Shown in pieces: positions 15,490 to 24,691 of a stretch of DNA of 41,688 bases. The position numbers and the translations under genes are program-made. The notes below the pieces were generated by a model. The model worked only from the letters and a program-made list of their open reading frames with translations. It did no database searches and had not been told where the DNA came from. Numbering within the stretch: the stretch's first letter is position 1; every line of letters begins with the position of its first letter. Source of the stretch: Nostoc sp. LPT (GTDB taxonomy: Bacteria > Cyanobacteriota > Cyanobacteriia > Cyanobacteriales > Nostocaceae); contig NZ_JABXKF010000112.1 in the NCBI RefSeq assembly GCF_017115165.1, positions 1-41,688 on the forward strand. The letters run 5' to 3'.

Positions 15490-15656
15490 GGCTACACCCT
15501 CTAAATACACATCTACATTTTATGTTTTAGATTTATTGGGTAGCCTCATAAATTATACGGTTTAAAGTTTATTAATATATGATATATACATGGCAGTTTA
15601 AAGTGATTCTACTAATAAAGATTAAACTTATGGATGATTATTGTCATCTGATAAAA

Positions 15657-16031
15657 TCAAGGACTAATTATGCGCTGAAGTCCAGTCAAAACAGGTTCAT
15701 ACTCGTCAGGTGTCAAACTCCTGCGATAATCAACAATACGGTTAACATCTAAAACTCTGACTTGATCTAATAAAGCAATAGATGGCGAACTTAATCCAGC
15801 AACTCCTGCTGCAAAACGTGGATATAAATCTGGTGAGGCGATTGCCCACGTTTGCCCTCTATCAGTAGTCATGGGAATTACAACTATTAACGAAAAGCGA
15901 GGTATCCCCAAGCGGTTTGGGAACCCTACAACAATTGCAGGTCTATAACCTTCTTGCTCACGACCTTGAGGGTTTTGTTGAAGAAAACGTGCTGTTACAA
16001 CATCCCCAAACTGTAAAGAACGAGTTGTCAT
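15657..16031 (-). CDS. MazF/PemK-type toxin
   Basis: The 124-aa protein has the MazF fold pattern: QFGDVVTARF at the N-terminus, GYRPAIVVGFPN, then SLIVVIPMTT and LLDQVRVLDVNRIV. MazF toxins are usually sequence-specific endoribonucleases blocked by a cognate antitoxin. The ATG overlaps the TGA of the upstream gene by the ATGA type of overlap, so the two are translationally coupled in antitoxin-toxin order. The RPAIVV arginine and the PMTT threonine are in the places expected for catalytic residues. Target specificity cannot be read from the sequence. Confidence 0.85.
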   Translation of the reverse strand: MTTRSLQFGDVVTARFLQQNPQGREQEGYRPAIVVGFPNRLGIPRFSLIVVIPMTTDRGQTWAIASPDLYPRFAAGVAGLSSPSIALLDQVRVLDVNRIVDYRRSLTPDEYEPVLTGLQRIISP

Positions 16032-16321
16032 TCTTCAACAATCACTACTCCCATCCCAGGAATATACTTAATAGGCAAACCTTTATTTAGTTCGCCAGGT
16101 TGCCAATCATAAGGTTCATAGCTACCCAAATTTGATAAGTCAGTCTCTAGCCATCCTGCATCAGATTCTTCATCTAATTCTTCACTGACTACAGATAACT
16201 GAGATTTTTGATAATTCTCCTTTCGCCATTCTAGAAACTGTACGAAATCTAGAACTTCCTGCTGTGCATTGTCTGGAAGGCATTCTAGTTTTTTCAAAAT
16301 CTTTTCTTTGAGAGAATCCAT
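16028..16321 (-). CDS. DUF2281-like antitoxin
   Basis: The 97-aa product begins MDSLKEKILKKLECLPDNAQ and continues with EVLDFVQFLEWRKE, the helical core typical of DUF2281-type antitoxins. An acidic stretch (SEELDEESDAGW) and a C-terminal WQPGELNKGLPIKYI follow; the latter may wrap around the toxin. The ATG at 16321 is preferred; a GTG four codons upstream is possible, and neither has a good ribosome site. It overlaps the MazF-type gene by 4 bases. Confidence 0.75.
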   Translation of the reverse strand: MDSLKEKILKKLECLPDNAQQEVLDFVQFLEWRKENYQKSQLSVVSEELDEESDAGWLETDLSNLGSYEPYDWQPGELNKGLPIKYIPGMGVVIVEE

Positions 16322-16599
16322 GCTTGCAGCCACGATGTTTACTGAACAGTGTAACTTATAGGTTCTATCTTTCAGAATAGGCTTTTTTGTCAGTTTTGAA
16401 TTAGATATGACTTTACAGATAATTTTAGTTAGTTTTGTTACATTGCTTAAAAAATAATGCCTACGGCGGACTGCGGCTACGTACCTCGAACTATTACAAA
16501 AACTTAGTGCGATCGCTTGTATTTTTCTCGCAATTGTGGCAAGTAATTATAACTGTTCACACCAATAAATTTAATAATGTTAGTTCGGTTTTGTAATAA

Positions 16600-16626
16600 G
16601 ACTGAAAAGCAAGAAGCTTTTCAGTC
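16600..16626 (-). terminator. Strong hairpin downstream of the 270-aa gene
   Basis: A perfect 11-bp stem, GACTGAAAAGC/GCTTTTCAGTC, with a 5-base loop lies 36 bases past the stop of the minus-strand gene at 16663, followed on that strand by TTATTAC. The rest of 16322-16662 is AT-rich, with one tgcctacggcgg-type repeat near 16456 and no gene. Confidence 0.65.
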
Positions 16627-16662
16627 CGTGATAATTTGTTGCACAACTGCGGTAACTGGGAC

Positions 16663-17475
16663 TTAATTTAGTTTTTGTTTTTGGATTTGTTCCCATTGCC
16701 CTTGAATACTTTGTAATGCCTTCAAGGTGCGATTTAAACGAGCTTTTTTTAACTCAGGAGTCTCTTTTTGGAATAAACTCGGAGAATTTATTACTTTATG
16801 TAGTTCAGATTGGGTGGAATGCAAGCGATCGCTCAAACAGCGTTCAAAGACTTCACCATTACCACTGCTCACATTTTCTACTAATTGGCGATATATATAG
16901 TCTTTAGAACTGATTTGACTATTGATATCAGTATTAACAATTTCCTCGATTAACTTGTGGTAGCAGTCAGATAAGGAATCAGATAGTGGGGCCGGCGTAG
17001 GTTCTGCTAGATTATTTGTTTCAGAAGTAGAGGGATCGGATATTTCTTCTTTAGTTGGCGTTACGAAAGTTTCCTCAGAACTAGGGGATTCTTCTTTAGT
17101 TGGTGTTGGTAAAGTTTTCCGAGAATTTGTAGGTGAAGAATTTGCTTTAGAATTAGATAAGTAATAATCTGCTAAAGAGCCGCAGAGAAACTCTTCACGA
17201 AAGCGGTTTATTTTGGCAAGTGACTGGATTTTGCGGTAACGACGTTTCTGATACCATAAACCAGAAATGAGTAAGCCTGCGATCGCTCCTATGCCAACTC
17301 CTGTAATAGCAACTTTGGCGTCTTCTAAAGCTTGATTTTGTTGCCCAGATTTGACAGTCGCATTGGAAGATGCACTTTGAGCAATAGCATAGTGACTCGC
17401 TGAACTTAGCTGCACGCTAGTAACGATCGCCGCAGCCGACAGTATAAATCTAAATACTAACTTTGATTTCCACAT
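16663..17475 (-). CDS. Signal-peptide / membrane-anchored hypothetical protein
   Basis: The 270-aa protein starts with a typical export signal: basic MWKSK, hydrophobic FRFILSAAAIVTSVQL, and a possible cleavage site around AIAQSA (residues 28-35). A second hydrophobic helix (VAITGVGIGAIAGLLISGLW, about 55-75) is followed by KRRYRK, so the C-terminal part should be cytoplasmic or the signal is uncleaved. Residues about 105-165 are a Ser/Pro/Thr/Glu-rich linker with a repeated TPTKEE motif. The last 100 residues form a helical domain (CYHKLIEEIV, YIYRQLVENVSS, LNRTLKALQSIQ). I do not recognise the family. Confidence 0.7.
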   Translation of the reverse strand: MWKSKLVFRFILSAAAIVTSVQLSSASHYAIAQSASSNATVKSGQQNQALEDAKVAITGVGIGAIAGLLISGLWYQKRRYRKIQSLAKINRFREEFLCGSLADYYLSNSKANSSPTNSRKTLPTPTKEESPSSEETFVTPTKEEISDPSTSETNNLAEPTPAPLSDSLSDCYHKLIEEIVNTDINSQISSKDYIYRQLVENVSSGNGEVFERCLSDRLHSTQSELHKVINSPSLFQKETPELKKARLNRTLKALQSIQGQWEQIQKQKLN

Positions 17476-18520
17476 AATTTTACAGGTTAAAAATATGTTG
17501 TCTATTTCTGGAAACTAACCGCCTCCCCAAGGAGTGAATAGTTAAGAATCAAACTAACTAAATCCCTCTTTTACGAAGGAAGTTCCACTCCACTCATATA
17601 GAAAATCAACTTTGTCAACAATAGTTTACGGAAGATGTTCTTATTTTTTAACATTATTTGTGCGTCTAGGAATCTTGACAAAGCCATATATTAATACCAT
17701 TTCTCAAAGTATCTGTATGAGGTATTTCGTAAAATGGTGATAATTTATAGCGATCGCATAATCAAGCAGTATTGAGTTCGCTAGGCAATAGTCGAGGATG
17801 TGCGATCATCACGAGGCTCTTTGTTGGTATTACATATTACTAAGCCTCAAGTCTATGATGACATGAAATTGTTAGTGCAAAAGCAGAAGTTGGCATAGAT
17901 GTCATCAGTGCGTCATCGATTTAATTTCTCTGTGTGCAGTTTTATTTATAGAATAGGTGCTGTTTATAAAGCAGATTGAACTCATTTGGAAAGTTGTTAT
18001 TTATTTTACCTCCAATCAGCTTTTGGAGTTACCGTACTACTTGAGTAAAAGTGTTACGTCAAGTTATCTGTACTAGGTGCGATCGCAAAGAGAAGTTAAC
18101 ACTCAAGGCTATCTCAAACCTTTGGAGCGAGGTTAAAGGGTTCTGTAGTGCGAGCGTTTTTGTCTTTATTCATTCAGAGAGGTCACATCTCACAGATGAG
18201 GTGTGGTACAGGTGGAGGCTCAGTGTTAAGCCTTTGTTGAACTTGATAAATATATTACTTTATAGCGATACATGCAGCGATCGCATTCCTTAACGTAGAA
18301 ATTTACTGATAAATAAAAATTCAAAGCGAACAAATATCACAATACAAAATTATTACTTCGGGAATCTAATAGGGAGAATAACCCACTACAGCTTTAACCG
18401 ATGTGTCTCCGGCAACGAAGTAATAAAAGCATCAAAAAAGCATCGCAATTTCGCGTATTAAAAAAAAGCAGATGCATGTTACTGTTTTAATTTCATTGTC
18501 TTCCCTTCGGGACTTTCCCT
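17476..18520. other. 1-kb non-coding leader of the replication-type gene
   Basis: No gene is supported; a frame at 18051-18293 lacks a ribosome site and a protein-like pattern. The region is AT-rich with HIP1 sites near 17750, 18078 and 18276. An imperfect inverted pair, cacatctca / tgaggtgtg, lies near 18185-18207. Two perfect long-range inverted repeats (18350-18426 and 18468-18530) lie in its last 170 bases. Its position suits a replication origin or a regulatory leader, but I see no iteron series. Confidence 0.45.
18350..18426. promoter_or_regulatory. 11-bp perfect inverted repeat upstream of the rep-like gene
   Basis: TTATTACTTCG (18350-18360) is matched by CGAAGTAATAA (18416-18426), with 55 bases between. 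The arms could be a protein-binding site pair or form a long stem in the leader RNA. The function is inferred only from position. Confidence 0.5.
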
Positions 18521-18530
18521 ATGCATCTGC
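18468..18530 (+). promoter_or_regulatory. Inverted repeat enclosing the start codon of the rep-like gene
   Basis: GCAGATGCAT (18468-18477) pairs perfectly with ATGCATCTGC (18521-18530), and the second arm begins exactly at the ATG of the gene. Between them is a small hairpin, TCCC-ttc-GGGA (18502-18512). In RNA the outer stem would bury the start codon, which also lacks a ribosome site, so translational control is plausible. Confidence 0.5.
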
Positions 18531-21500
18531 ACTATTTACACCCCCAACACCTTGAAGAATTAGTCAAGAGTAGTGGTATAGACTTACACTTAGTGCATCT
18601 CAATTTTAGGTCGCTTCAAGGTGTAACAGCTTATGAGTACCTGTTGATTTCTGAGCTACTCCCTCGCACCAATACTGGAATGGTGAAAAGTAGTTGGTTG
18701 CAGCGTTATGCTCACATCACAGAAGGTGGTTGGTGGTGTTCGGGACTAGACCCTCTGAATAATTGGCAAATGATGGAATGGGGATGCTTTAAGCCAAACC
18801 AACCCCGACAAAATCACAATGGCAAGTCCATCAAGTACGAGCATCCCCCAAGCACACCAACGCGAGTGTTTTGTTTGCGGGTAACTTTGCAAGTCTGGCA
18901 GCAAGTCGCTGGGCGTTACAATCTGGTCATGCCTGATAATATCACCATTACTCCTGATGGCGAAGTTGGAGGCTTTTGGCAATGGGTGATGCAACAGAAT
19001 ATCCCCCTGATCATCTGCGAGGGTGTAAAAAAAGCAGCCACGTTGTTGACACAAGGATATGTAGCGATCGCCATTCCCGGAATTACCAGTGGTTATCGGG
19101 TTGTGAAAGATGAATTTGGTAAAGTTACCCGTCGTCAGCTAATTCCCGATTTAGCAGCGTTTGCAATTACAAAACGTAGCTTTTACATTTGCTTTGATTT
19201 TGAAACTCAACCCAAGACAATTGCTGCTGTAAATAATGCTATTTCTCAACTTGGTTGTTTATTCCAGCAAAAAAATTGCCCTGTAAAAGTCATCGAACTT
19301 CCAGGAATAGAAAAAGGGGTTGATGAATTTATTGTTGCTAAAGGTGCAAGTAGTTTCGAGAAAGTTTATCGCCAAGGTGTTGATTTAGAAATTTATCTTG
19401 CTCAAACCAAACCCCACACTGAGTTAAGCATTCCTGCTGCATTCACCTTCAACCGTCCATATATAGGTGAAATACCTTTCCCCACCTCTGGATTAGTAGG
19501 AGTCAAATCAGCAAAAGGAACAGGAAAAACGACAGCACTACAAGGCGTTGTTCGGCAAGCGAAAACTAAAAATAAACCTGTTTTATTAATTACTCACAGA
19601 ATCTTACTTGGACGATTCTTGTGTGAAAAAATTGGTATTCAATGGGGAACACATAAAGAAGATGGAGAAAAAAGGATTGATAAAACACTTACCCCCGCTC
19701 CTCCTATCCTCCGCTCTCTATTTCCTCAGCAATCCCTCGGCTTGTGCGTTGATTCGATTTGGAAACTTAACCCGGAAAATTGGCGAGGGGCAATAGTAAT
19801 TTTAGATGAAGTAGAGCAATCTTTATGGCATCTGTTAAATAGTAATACTTGTAAGCATAAACGGGTAAAAATATTAAAGTTATTCCAGCAACTCATTGCG
19901 ACAGTTTTAACAAGCGGGGGGTTAGTAATTGCCCAAGATGCTGATTTATCAGATGTTTCTCTTGAATATTTACAAGGATTGGCAGGAATTAAATTAACAC
20001 CTTGGGTAATTCTCAATCAGTGGAAGCCTCAACAAGGTTGGGACGTGACTTTTTATGATTCGCCAAACCCAACACCGCTAATTCACCAACTAGAATTGGA
20101 TTTACTTGCCGGACGTAAATGTTATGTTACTACCGATAGTCGAGCTGGGCGTTATAGTTGTGAAACAATTGAAGGATATCTGAAAGAGAGGCTACAAAAA
20201 TTACGGCGACAATTTCCTAAAACTCTGGTAGTTAGTAGTCACACTACAAACACACCTGGCCATGCGGCGGTTGATTTTATCGCTGCGATTAATCAAAAAA
20301 TATCTGAATATGATGGCGTTTTTGTTACCCCTAGCCTTGGTACAGGAATTAGTATTGATGTCCAACATTTTGATCGAGTTTATGGAATTTTTCAAGGGGT
20401 AATTCCTGACTCGGAAGCAAGACAAGCGCTAGCAAGAGTCAGGGATGATGTACCGCGTGTTATCTGGTGTGCTAAACGAGGTATTGGTCTAATTGGTAGT
20501 GGGAGTACAAATTATCGCTTGTTATCTGATTGGTATCAAGAAAATCAAAAAGAAAACTTAGCTTTGCTGAGTCCCCTACATAAAATAGATGTAGATTTAC
20601 CCTTAGTTTACGATCCGATTCATTTGCGAACCTGGGCAAAGTTATCTGCAAGAGTAAATGCTTCTATTCGCCTCTATCGGCAATCTATGCAAGATGGTTT
20701 AATTGCTGATGGGCATCAAATTCAGGTGCGGAGTAATGCGGTTCACAATAATATTATTCGAGATTTACGTCTGGCTTTTTTAGCAACTGATGCTGATGAT
20801 TTAGCTACCCGCAAAAGATTAATTTTAGAAATTGTTAAGGTTCAAAAAGATTGGGCACAAAGTCGTCAAAAAGCTAAAGAAATTAAACGTAAAATAAAAG
20901 AAATTAAGCAGCAAAATCAACTATCGTTAGCAACTGCTGTAGCTAATGCCAAAGATATCGATTATATAGAATATGAGCAGATGTTAGTTAAGCATTCCCT
21001 AACTGATGGAGAACGTAACCAAATTAACAAATATATTCTTAGACAAAGATATGGTGTAGAAATTACTCCTTGGCTGAAATTGCAGGATGAGCAAGGATAT
21101 TATCGTCAACTGTTAATTCACTATTATTTAACTCACGAGAGTGAGTACTTTCACGTTAAAGACGAGCAAGAGTGGCATCAGCAATTGTCTTGGGGTGAAG
21201 GAAAAGTTTTTCTCCCAGATTTAAAAACTTATACGCTCAAAGTTGAAGCTATGAGAGCTTTAGGAATCCTTCAGTTTCTCGAATCGAAACGAGAATTTAC
21301 TGAGAACGATCCAGATTTGATATTGCTGAAAAATATTGCTTTTCAGCATAGTAAACATATTAAAAGAGCGCTTGGGATTAATTTAGTCGGCGAGAAGGAG
21401 CAAGTTTCAGCAATAAAAATACTCAGCCGACTGCTAAATTTATTGGGTTTGAAGCTTAAGCGAGTTAATGAGGTTTATCAAATTGATTTAGAAACGCTAT

Positions 21501-21688
21501 ATGATGGCAGAGAGAAAATATTTGCTGTTTGGCATCAACGAGATGAGTTGATGTTGGCTTATGTTAAGAGTGTTGGTTATGAGTTGCCTGATTATTCTTC
21601 AGACTGGAAGTTTGAAATTCTACAAACGAAGTCTGAAAAGGTAGACCAAAGGTTATCTACGTCTACTTTTACATTATCCAAGATATAG
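18521..21688 (+). CDS. CyRepA1-like plasmid replication protein (DUF3854 + helicase)
   Basis: The 1055-aa protein has the architecture of cyanobacterial CyRepA1/DUF3854 replication proteins. An N-terminal Toprim-like part runs about residues 130-290, with Glu167 in LIICEGVKKA, FYICFDFE and GVDEFI. It is followed by a P-loop helicase: Walker A AKGTGKTT with Lys336, Walker B ILDEVEQS with Asp429-Glu430, and a C-terminal helicase-type segment TPSLGTGISI ... SEARQALARVRDD. The region after about 770 is Lys-rich and helical. Such proteins are linked to plasmid replication initiation. No partition or conjugation genes flank it here, so it may be a relic of an integrated plasmid or the window may come from a large plasmid. 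Confidence 0.85.
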   Translation: MHLHYLHPQHLEELVKSSGIDLHLVHLNFRSLQGVTAYEYLLISELLPRTNTGMVKSSWLQRYAHITEGGWWCSGLDPLNNWQMMEWGCFKPNQPRQNHNGKSIKYEHPPSTPTRVFCLRVTLQVWQQVAGRYNLVMPDNITITPDGEVGGFWQWVMQQNIPLIICEGVKKAATLLTQGYVAIAIPGITSGYRVVKDEFGKVTRRQLIPDLAAFAITKRSFYICFDFETQPKTIAAVNNAISQLGCLFQQKNCPVKVIELPGIEKGVDEFIVAKGASSFEKVYRQGVDLEIYLAQTKPHTELSIPAAFTFNRPYIGEIPFPTSGLVGVKSAKGTGKTTALQGVVRQAKTKNKPVLLITHRILLGRFLCEKIGIQWGTHKEDGEKRIDKTLTPAPPILRSLFPQQSLGLCVDSIWKLNPENWRGAIVILDEVEQSLWHLLNSNTCKHKRVKILKLFQQLIATVLTSGGLVIAQDADLSDVSLEYLQGLAGIKLTPWVILNQWKPQQGWDVTFYDSPNPTPLIHQLELDLLAGRKCYVTTDSRAGRYSCETIEGYLKERLQKLRRQFPKTLVVSSHTTNTPGHAAVDFIAAINQKISEYDGVFVTPSLGTGISIDVQHFDRVYGIFQGVIPDSEARQALARVRDDVPRVIWCAKRGIGLIGSGSTNYRLLSDWYQENQKENLALLSPLHKIDVDLPLVYDPIHLRTWAKLSARVNASIRLYRQSMQDGLIADGHQIQVRSNAVHNNIIRDLRLAFLATDADDLATRKRLILEIVKVQKDWAQSRQKAKEIKRKIKEIKQQNQLSLATAVANAKDIDYIEYEQMLVKHSLTDGERNQINKYILRQRYGVEITPWLKLQDEQGYYRQLLIHYYLTHESEYFHVKDEQEWHQQLSWGEGKVFLPDLKTYTLKVEAMRALGILQFLESKREFTENDPDLILLKNIAFQHSKHIKRALGINLVGEKEQVSAIKILSRLLNLLGLKLKRVNEVYQIDLETLYDGREKIFAVWHQRDELMLAYVKSVGYELPDYSSDWKFEILQTKSEKVDQRLSTSTFTLSKI

Positions 21689-21889
21689 GAATTATAACTT
21701 ATTTTTAAGTATTGTGAACCGCAAATAACCAACTTTGTAAAAGTTATTGGTAATCATTTATTTGAAAGTTTGTAGTATTCCAGTAGACCTTATACCATTA
21801 TAAAATTTGTTTCAATTATGCAACCTGAGCTATCGTTAAATTATGGGCAAATAAGTTTAAATTTAGATATTGAGGATTGAGGACTAGTT

Positions 21890-22552
21890 ATGTTCAACTA
21901 CAATCCGTTAGACTGCCTACCTTCATCGGCAGAATTACCAGATTCAGATAATACCCCTGTGGATAACGAACTCCAAATATTAATTCCTAACTTATTGTTA
22001 GCCATCTTAGCCTCGATTTGGCAAAACCGCGATGACTGGTTTTTCGGTATTAACATGGGTGTTTATCATACACCAAGTATTGGAGCTATAGTTCCTGATG
22101 GTTTCTTGAGTTTAGGTGTAGAACGTTTTGTTGGAGAAAATGGACGTTCTAGTTATGTTTTGTGGGAAGAAGAAAGCATTGCACCAATTTTAGCTTTAGA
22201 AGTTGTTTCTCAAAGTTACAACGGCGAATACGAACAGAAAAAAATTGATTATGCCGAATTAGGTATTTTGTATTATGTCATTTATGCACCAACTCGCCTC
22301 CGGCGGAAACGTCAACGCTTAGAAGTTTATCGCTTAGTTGAAGGTAAATACATTTTACAACCAGGTGATAAAATTTGGATGCCAGAAATTGGTTTAGGTA
22401 TTGGGCGCGAACAGGGTACTTATCAAGGAAAGACGCGGGAATGGTTATATTGGTATGATGAGCATGGTAACAGATACTCAACGCCTGAAGAACAATTGCA
22501 AAATCTGTTAGCCAGATTACAACAGCAAGGAATTGACCCAAACACGCTTTAA
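21890..22552 (+). CDS. Uma2 family endonuclease-like protein
   Basis: The 220-aa second Uma2/DUF820 protein of the window belongs to a different subgroup. Visible features are the Asp in IVPDGFLSLG, the Glu in PILALEVVSQSY, and the Lys in EYEQKKIDYAELGILYYVIY, which together give a PD-(D/E)xK-like site. The C-terminus reads EQLQNLLARLQQQGI, a helix common in this subgroup. GAGGA stands about 8 bases before the ATG. It follows the rep-like gene by 201 bases on the same strand; that gap holds nothing recognisable. Confidence 0.85.
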   Translation: MFNYNPLDCLPSSAELPDSDNTPVDNELQILIPNLLLAILASIWQNRDDWFFGINMGVYHTPSIGAIVPDGFLSLGVERFVGENGRSSYVLWEEESIAPILALEVVSQSYNGEYEQKKIDYAELGILYYVIYAPTRLRRKRQRLEVYRLVEGKYILQPGDKIWMPEIGLGIGREQGTYQGKTREWLYWYDEHGNRYSTPEEQLQNLLARLQQQGIDPNTL

Positions 22553-22758
22553 ATAGTTGATAGTTAACTGCTAATTAATCATTACAGAAGATAATTAAAT
22601 ATGAAAGTTACAAAGAACATATAGTGATGATTGGTTAGTCTCTGCTTTTAAATAAACCTCGTTGCAACAGGTACAATAGTAGTTAGAATGATTTTCAAAA
22701 TATATCGTTAACAATCGCGATGCTTTAGGCTAGAGAATGTCAAAAGCTTAAAAATTAT

Positions 22759-24576
22759 ATGAATGCTGAAGATTTTTTCAACCAAGGATTAAACCACAAT
22801 TTGCAAGGTAACTATCAAGCAGCGATCGCAGCTTATACCCAAGCAATCAAGCTAAATCCTGATTATGCCGAAGCTTACCATAATCGAGGGCTGATTTTAA
22901 GTGGTCAGCTCCAAGATTATCGCAATGCGATCGCTAACTTCAATCGCGCCATCGAAATCAATCCCAATTTTGCCACAGCCTATTACAACCGGGCTAATAC
23001 TCGTTACTTTTTAGTCGATTATCAAGGCGCGATCGCAGATCATAACGTAGCATTACAATTAGATCCCAATCTGGCGCAATCTTACCACAGCCGGGGGAAT
23101 GCCTACTTTGCTTTGGAAAACTACGACAAAGCGATCGCAGATTATATCCAAACAATAGAAATGAGTACCCAATTAGCTGATAATATCAATATTGATATTG
23201 CTAATGCTTATCATAATCGGGGCGTAAATCGTTTTGAACGTGGCGAGCGTCAAGAAGCGATTGCAGATTTTCAGCAAGCTTTACAATGGCATCCCCATTT
23301 TGCCGCAGCTTACAGCAATCGGGGTAACATCCACCATATTTTAGGAAATTATCAGGAAGCGATCGCTGACCACAACCAGGCATTACAATTAGATCCTAAC
23401 TTGGCGGAGGCTTATCATAATCGAGGTAATGCTCACTACGCTTTAGCAGATTATCAAAGGGCGATCGCAGATTACAACCACGCCCTAAAAATCAATCCAA
23501 ACTTTGCTGGAGCGTACTATAATCGGGGTCTGGTGCTTGCTCACCTGAAAAACTATCACGGAGCAATTGAAGATTTTAACCAAGCATTAAAGCTGAATCC
23601 TGATGATGTGCAAGCTTATTGTGAGCGGGGTCTGGTTCGTAGTACTCTTGAAGATTATCAGGGTGCGATCGCAGATTATGACCAAGCGTTACAAGAAAAT
23701 CCGACTCTAGCTTTAGTATATGGCTTTCGCGCTAATGCTCGTCGGCGATTGGGAGACTATCAAGGTGCAATTGAAGATAGCAATCGCCTTTTACAACTCA
23801 ATCCTAATTTAGCTGAAGGATATTGCGATCGCGCCGCGGCTCGTCGTTCTTTAGGAGATCATAAAGGAGCAATTAAAGATTACGATCAAGCATTGCAGAT
23901 TGATGATAATTTAGCCGCAGCTTATTATGGTCGAAGTATTGCTCGTGAAGCTCTGCAAGATTTACAGGGAGCAATTGATGACAACACTCAAGCTATAGAG
24001 CTTGTTCCTGAATTTTCCCAAGCGTATTGCAATCGGGGAAATGCTCGTCGTCTTTTAGGGGATGAACAAGGAGCGATCGCAGATTATAACCAAGCATTAA
24101 AAATTAATCCTGATTTAATTGAAGCATATTACAACCGAGGTTCAACCCATTATGCTTTAGAAGAATATGAAAGTGCGATCGCAGATTACACCCAAGCTTT
24201 GCAAATAAATCCCCAATCTGCTGCATTTTACAGCGATCGCGCTAATGCTAGCTATGCCCTAGAAGATTATCAAGGGGCAATAGAAGATTACAGTCGAGCG
24301 ATCGCCATAGACCCCAGCTTTGCCGAAGACTGGTATAATCGTGGTCGTAGCCGTTCTCTGTTGGGAGACTTACAAGGAGCGCTTGCAGACTTAAACCAAG
24401 CCTTACAGCGTCAGCCTAATTGGGCTTCAGCTTACATTCTTCGGGCAGATGTATATCGGAATCTGGGAGATTCTCAAGGAGCAATTAGAGATTTTCAGAA
24501 ATCCGCAGACTTATATTACCAAGAAGGGAATATTCAGTATTACCAACAAATTATTGAACTAATTGAACAGCTTTGA
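22759..24576 (+). CDS. TPR repeat protein, about 16 repeats
   Basis: The 605-aa protein is almost entirely TPR units of 34 aa. They run from DFFNQGLNHNLQGNYQAAIA to QGAIRDFQKSADLYYQ, each with a form of AYxNRGxxxxxLxDYQxAIADYxQALxxxP. No signal peptide, membrane helix or catalytic domain is present, so it should be a soluble interaction scaffold. The AIAD step of the repeat is often written GCG ATC GCA GAT, which places a HIP1 octamer in many of the units (about 12 in 1.8 kb). One insertion (MSTQLADNINIDI, about residue 135) disturbs the period. It converges on the FAD oxidoreductase. Confidence 0.9.
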   Translation: MNAEDFFNQGLNHNLQGNYQAAIAAYTQAIKLNPDYAEAYHNRGLILSGQLQDYRNAIANFNRAIEINPNFATAYYNRANTRYFLVDYQGAIADHNVALQLDPNLAQSYHSRGNAYFALENYDKAIADYIQTIEMSTQLADNINIDIANAYHNRGVNRFERGERQEAIADFQQALQWHPHFAAAYSNRGNIHHILGNYQEAIADHNQALQLDPNLAEAYHNRGNAHYALADYQRAIADYNHALKINPNFAGAYYNRGLVLAHLKNYHGAIEDFNQALKLNPDDVQAYCERGLVRSTLEDYQGAIADYDQALQENPTLALVYGFRANARRRLGDYQGAIEDSNRLLQLNPNLAEGYCDRAAARRSLGDHKGAIKDYDQALQIDDNLAAAYYGRSIAREALQDLQGAIDDNTQAIELVPEFSQAYCNRGNARRLLGDEQGAIADYNQALKINPDLIEAYYNRGSTHYALEEYESAIADYTQALQINPQSAAFYSDRANASYALEDYQGAIEDYSRAIAIDPSFAEDWYNRGRSRSLLGDLQGALADLNQALQRQPNWASAYILRADVYRNLGDSQGAIRDFQKSADLYYQEGNIQYYQQIIELIEQL

Positions 24577-24579
24577 AGA

Positions 24580-24648
24580 ACCCCACCCCGCCAAAGCTGT
24601 GCTTTGTCTCCACTCCCCGCTTGCAGGCAGGGGATTAAGGGGTGGGGT
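24580..24648. repeat. Three-stem palindromic repeat, copy 1 (possible two-way terminator)
   Basis: An outer 10-bp perfect stem, ACCCCACCCC/GGGGTGGGGT (24580-24589, 24639-24648), encloses two hairpins: CAAAGC-tgt-GCTTTG and TCCCC/GGGGA. It lies between convergent genes and could end transcription from both. A related copy with altered but still paired second hairpin is at 26905-26975. Confidence 0.75.
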
Positions 24649-24691
24649 GCAATGACTGTGGGAATCGCAACTAAATTATACAGACATGATA

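Noticed and set aside
18051..18293. 80-aa frame upstream of the CyRepA1-like gene
   Set aside because: No ribosome site, unusual composition, and a HIP1 site inside a non-conserved stretch; more likely leader DNA.
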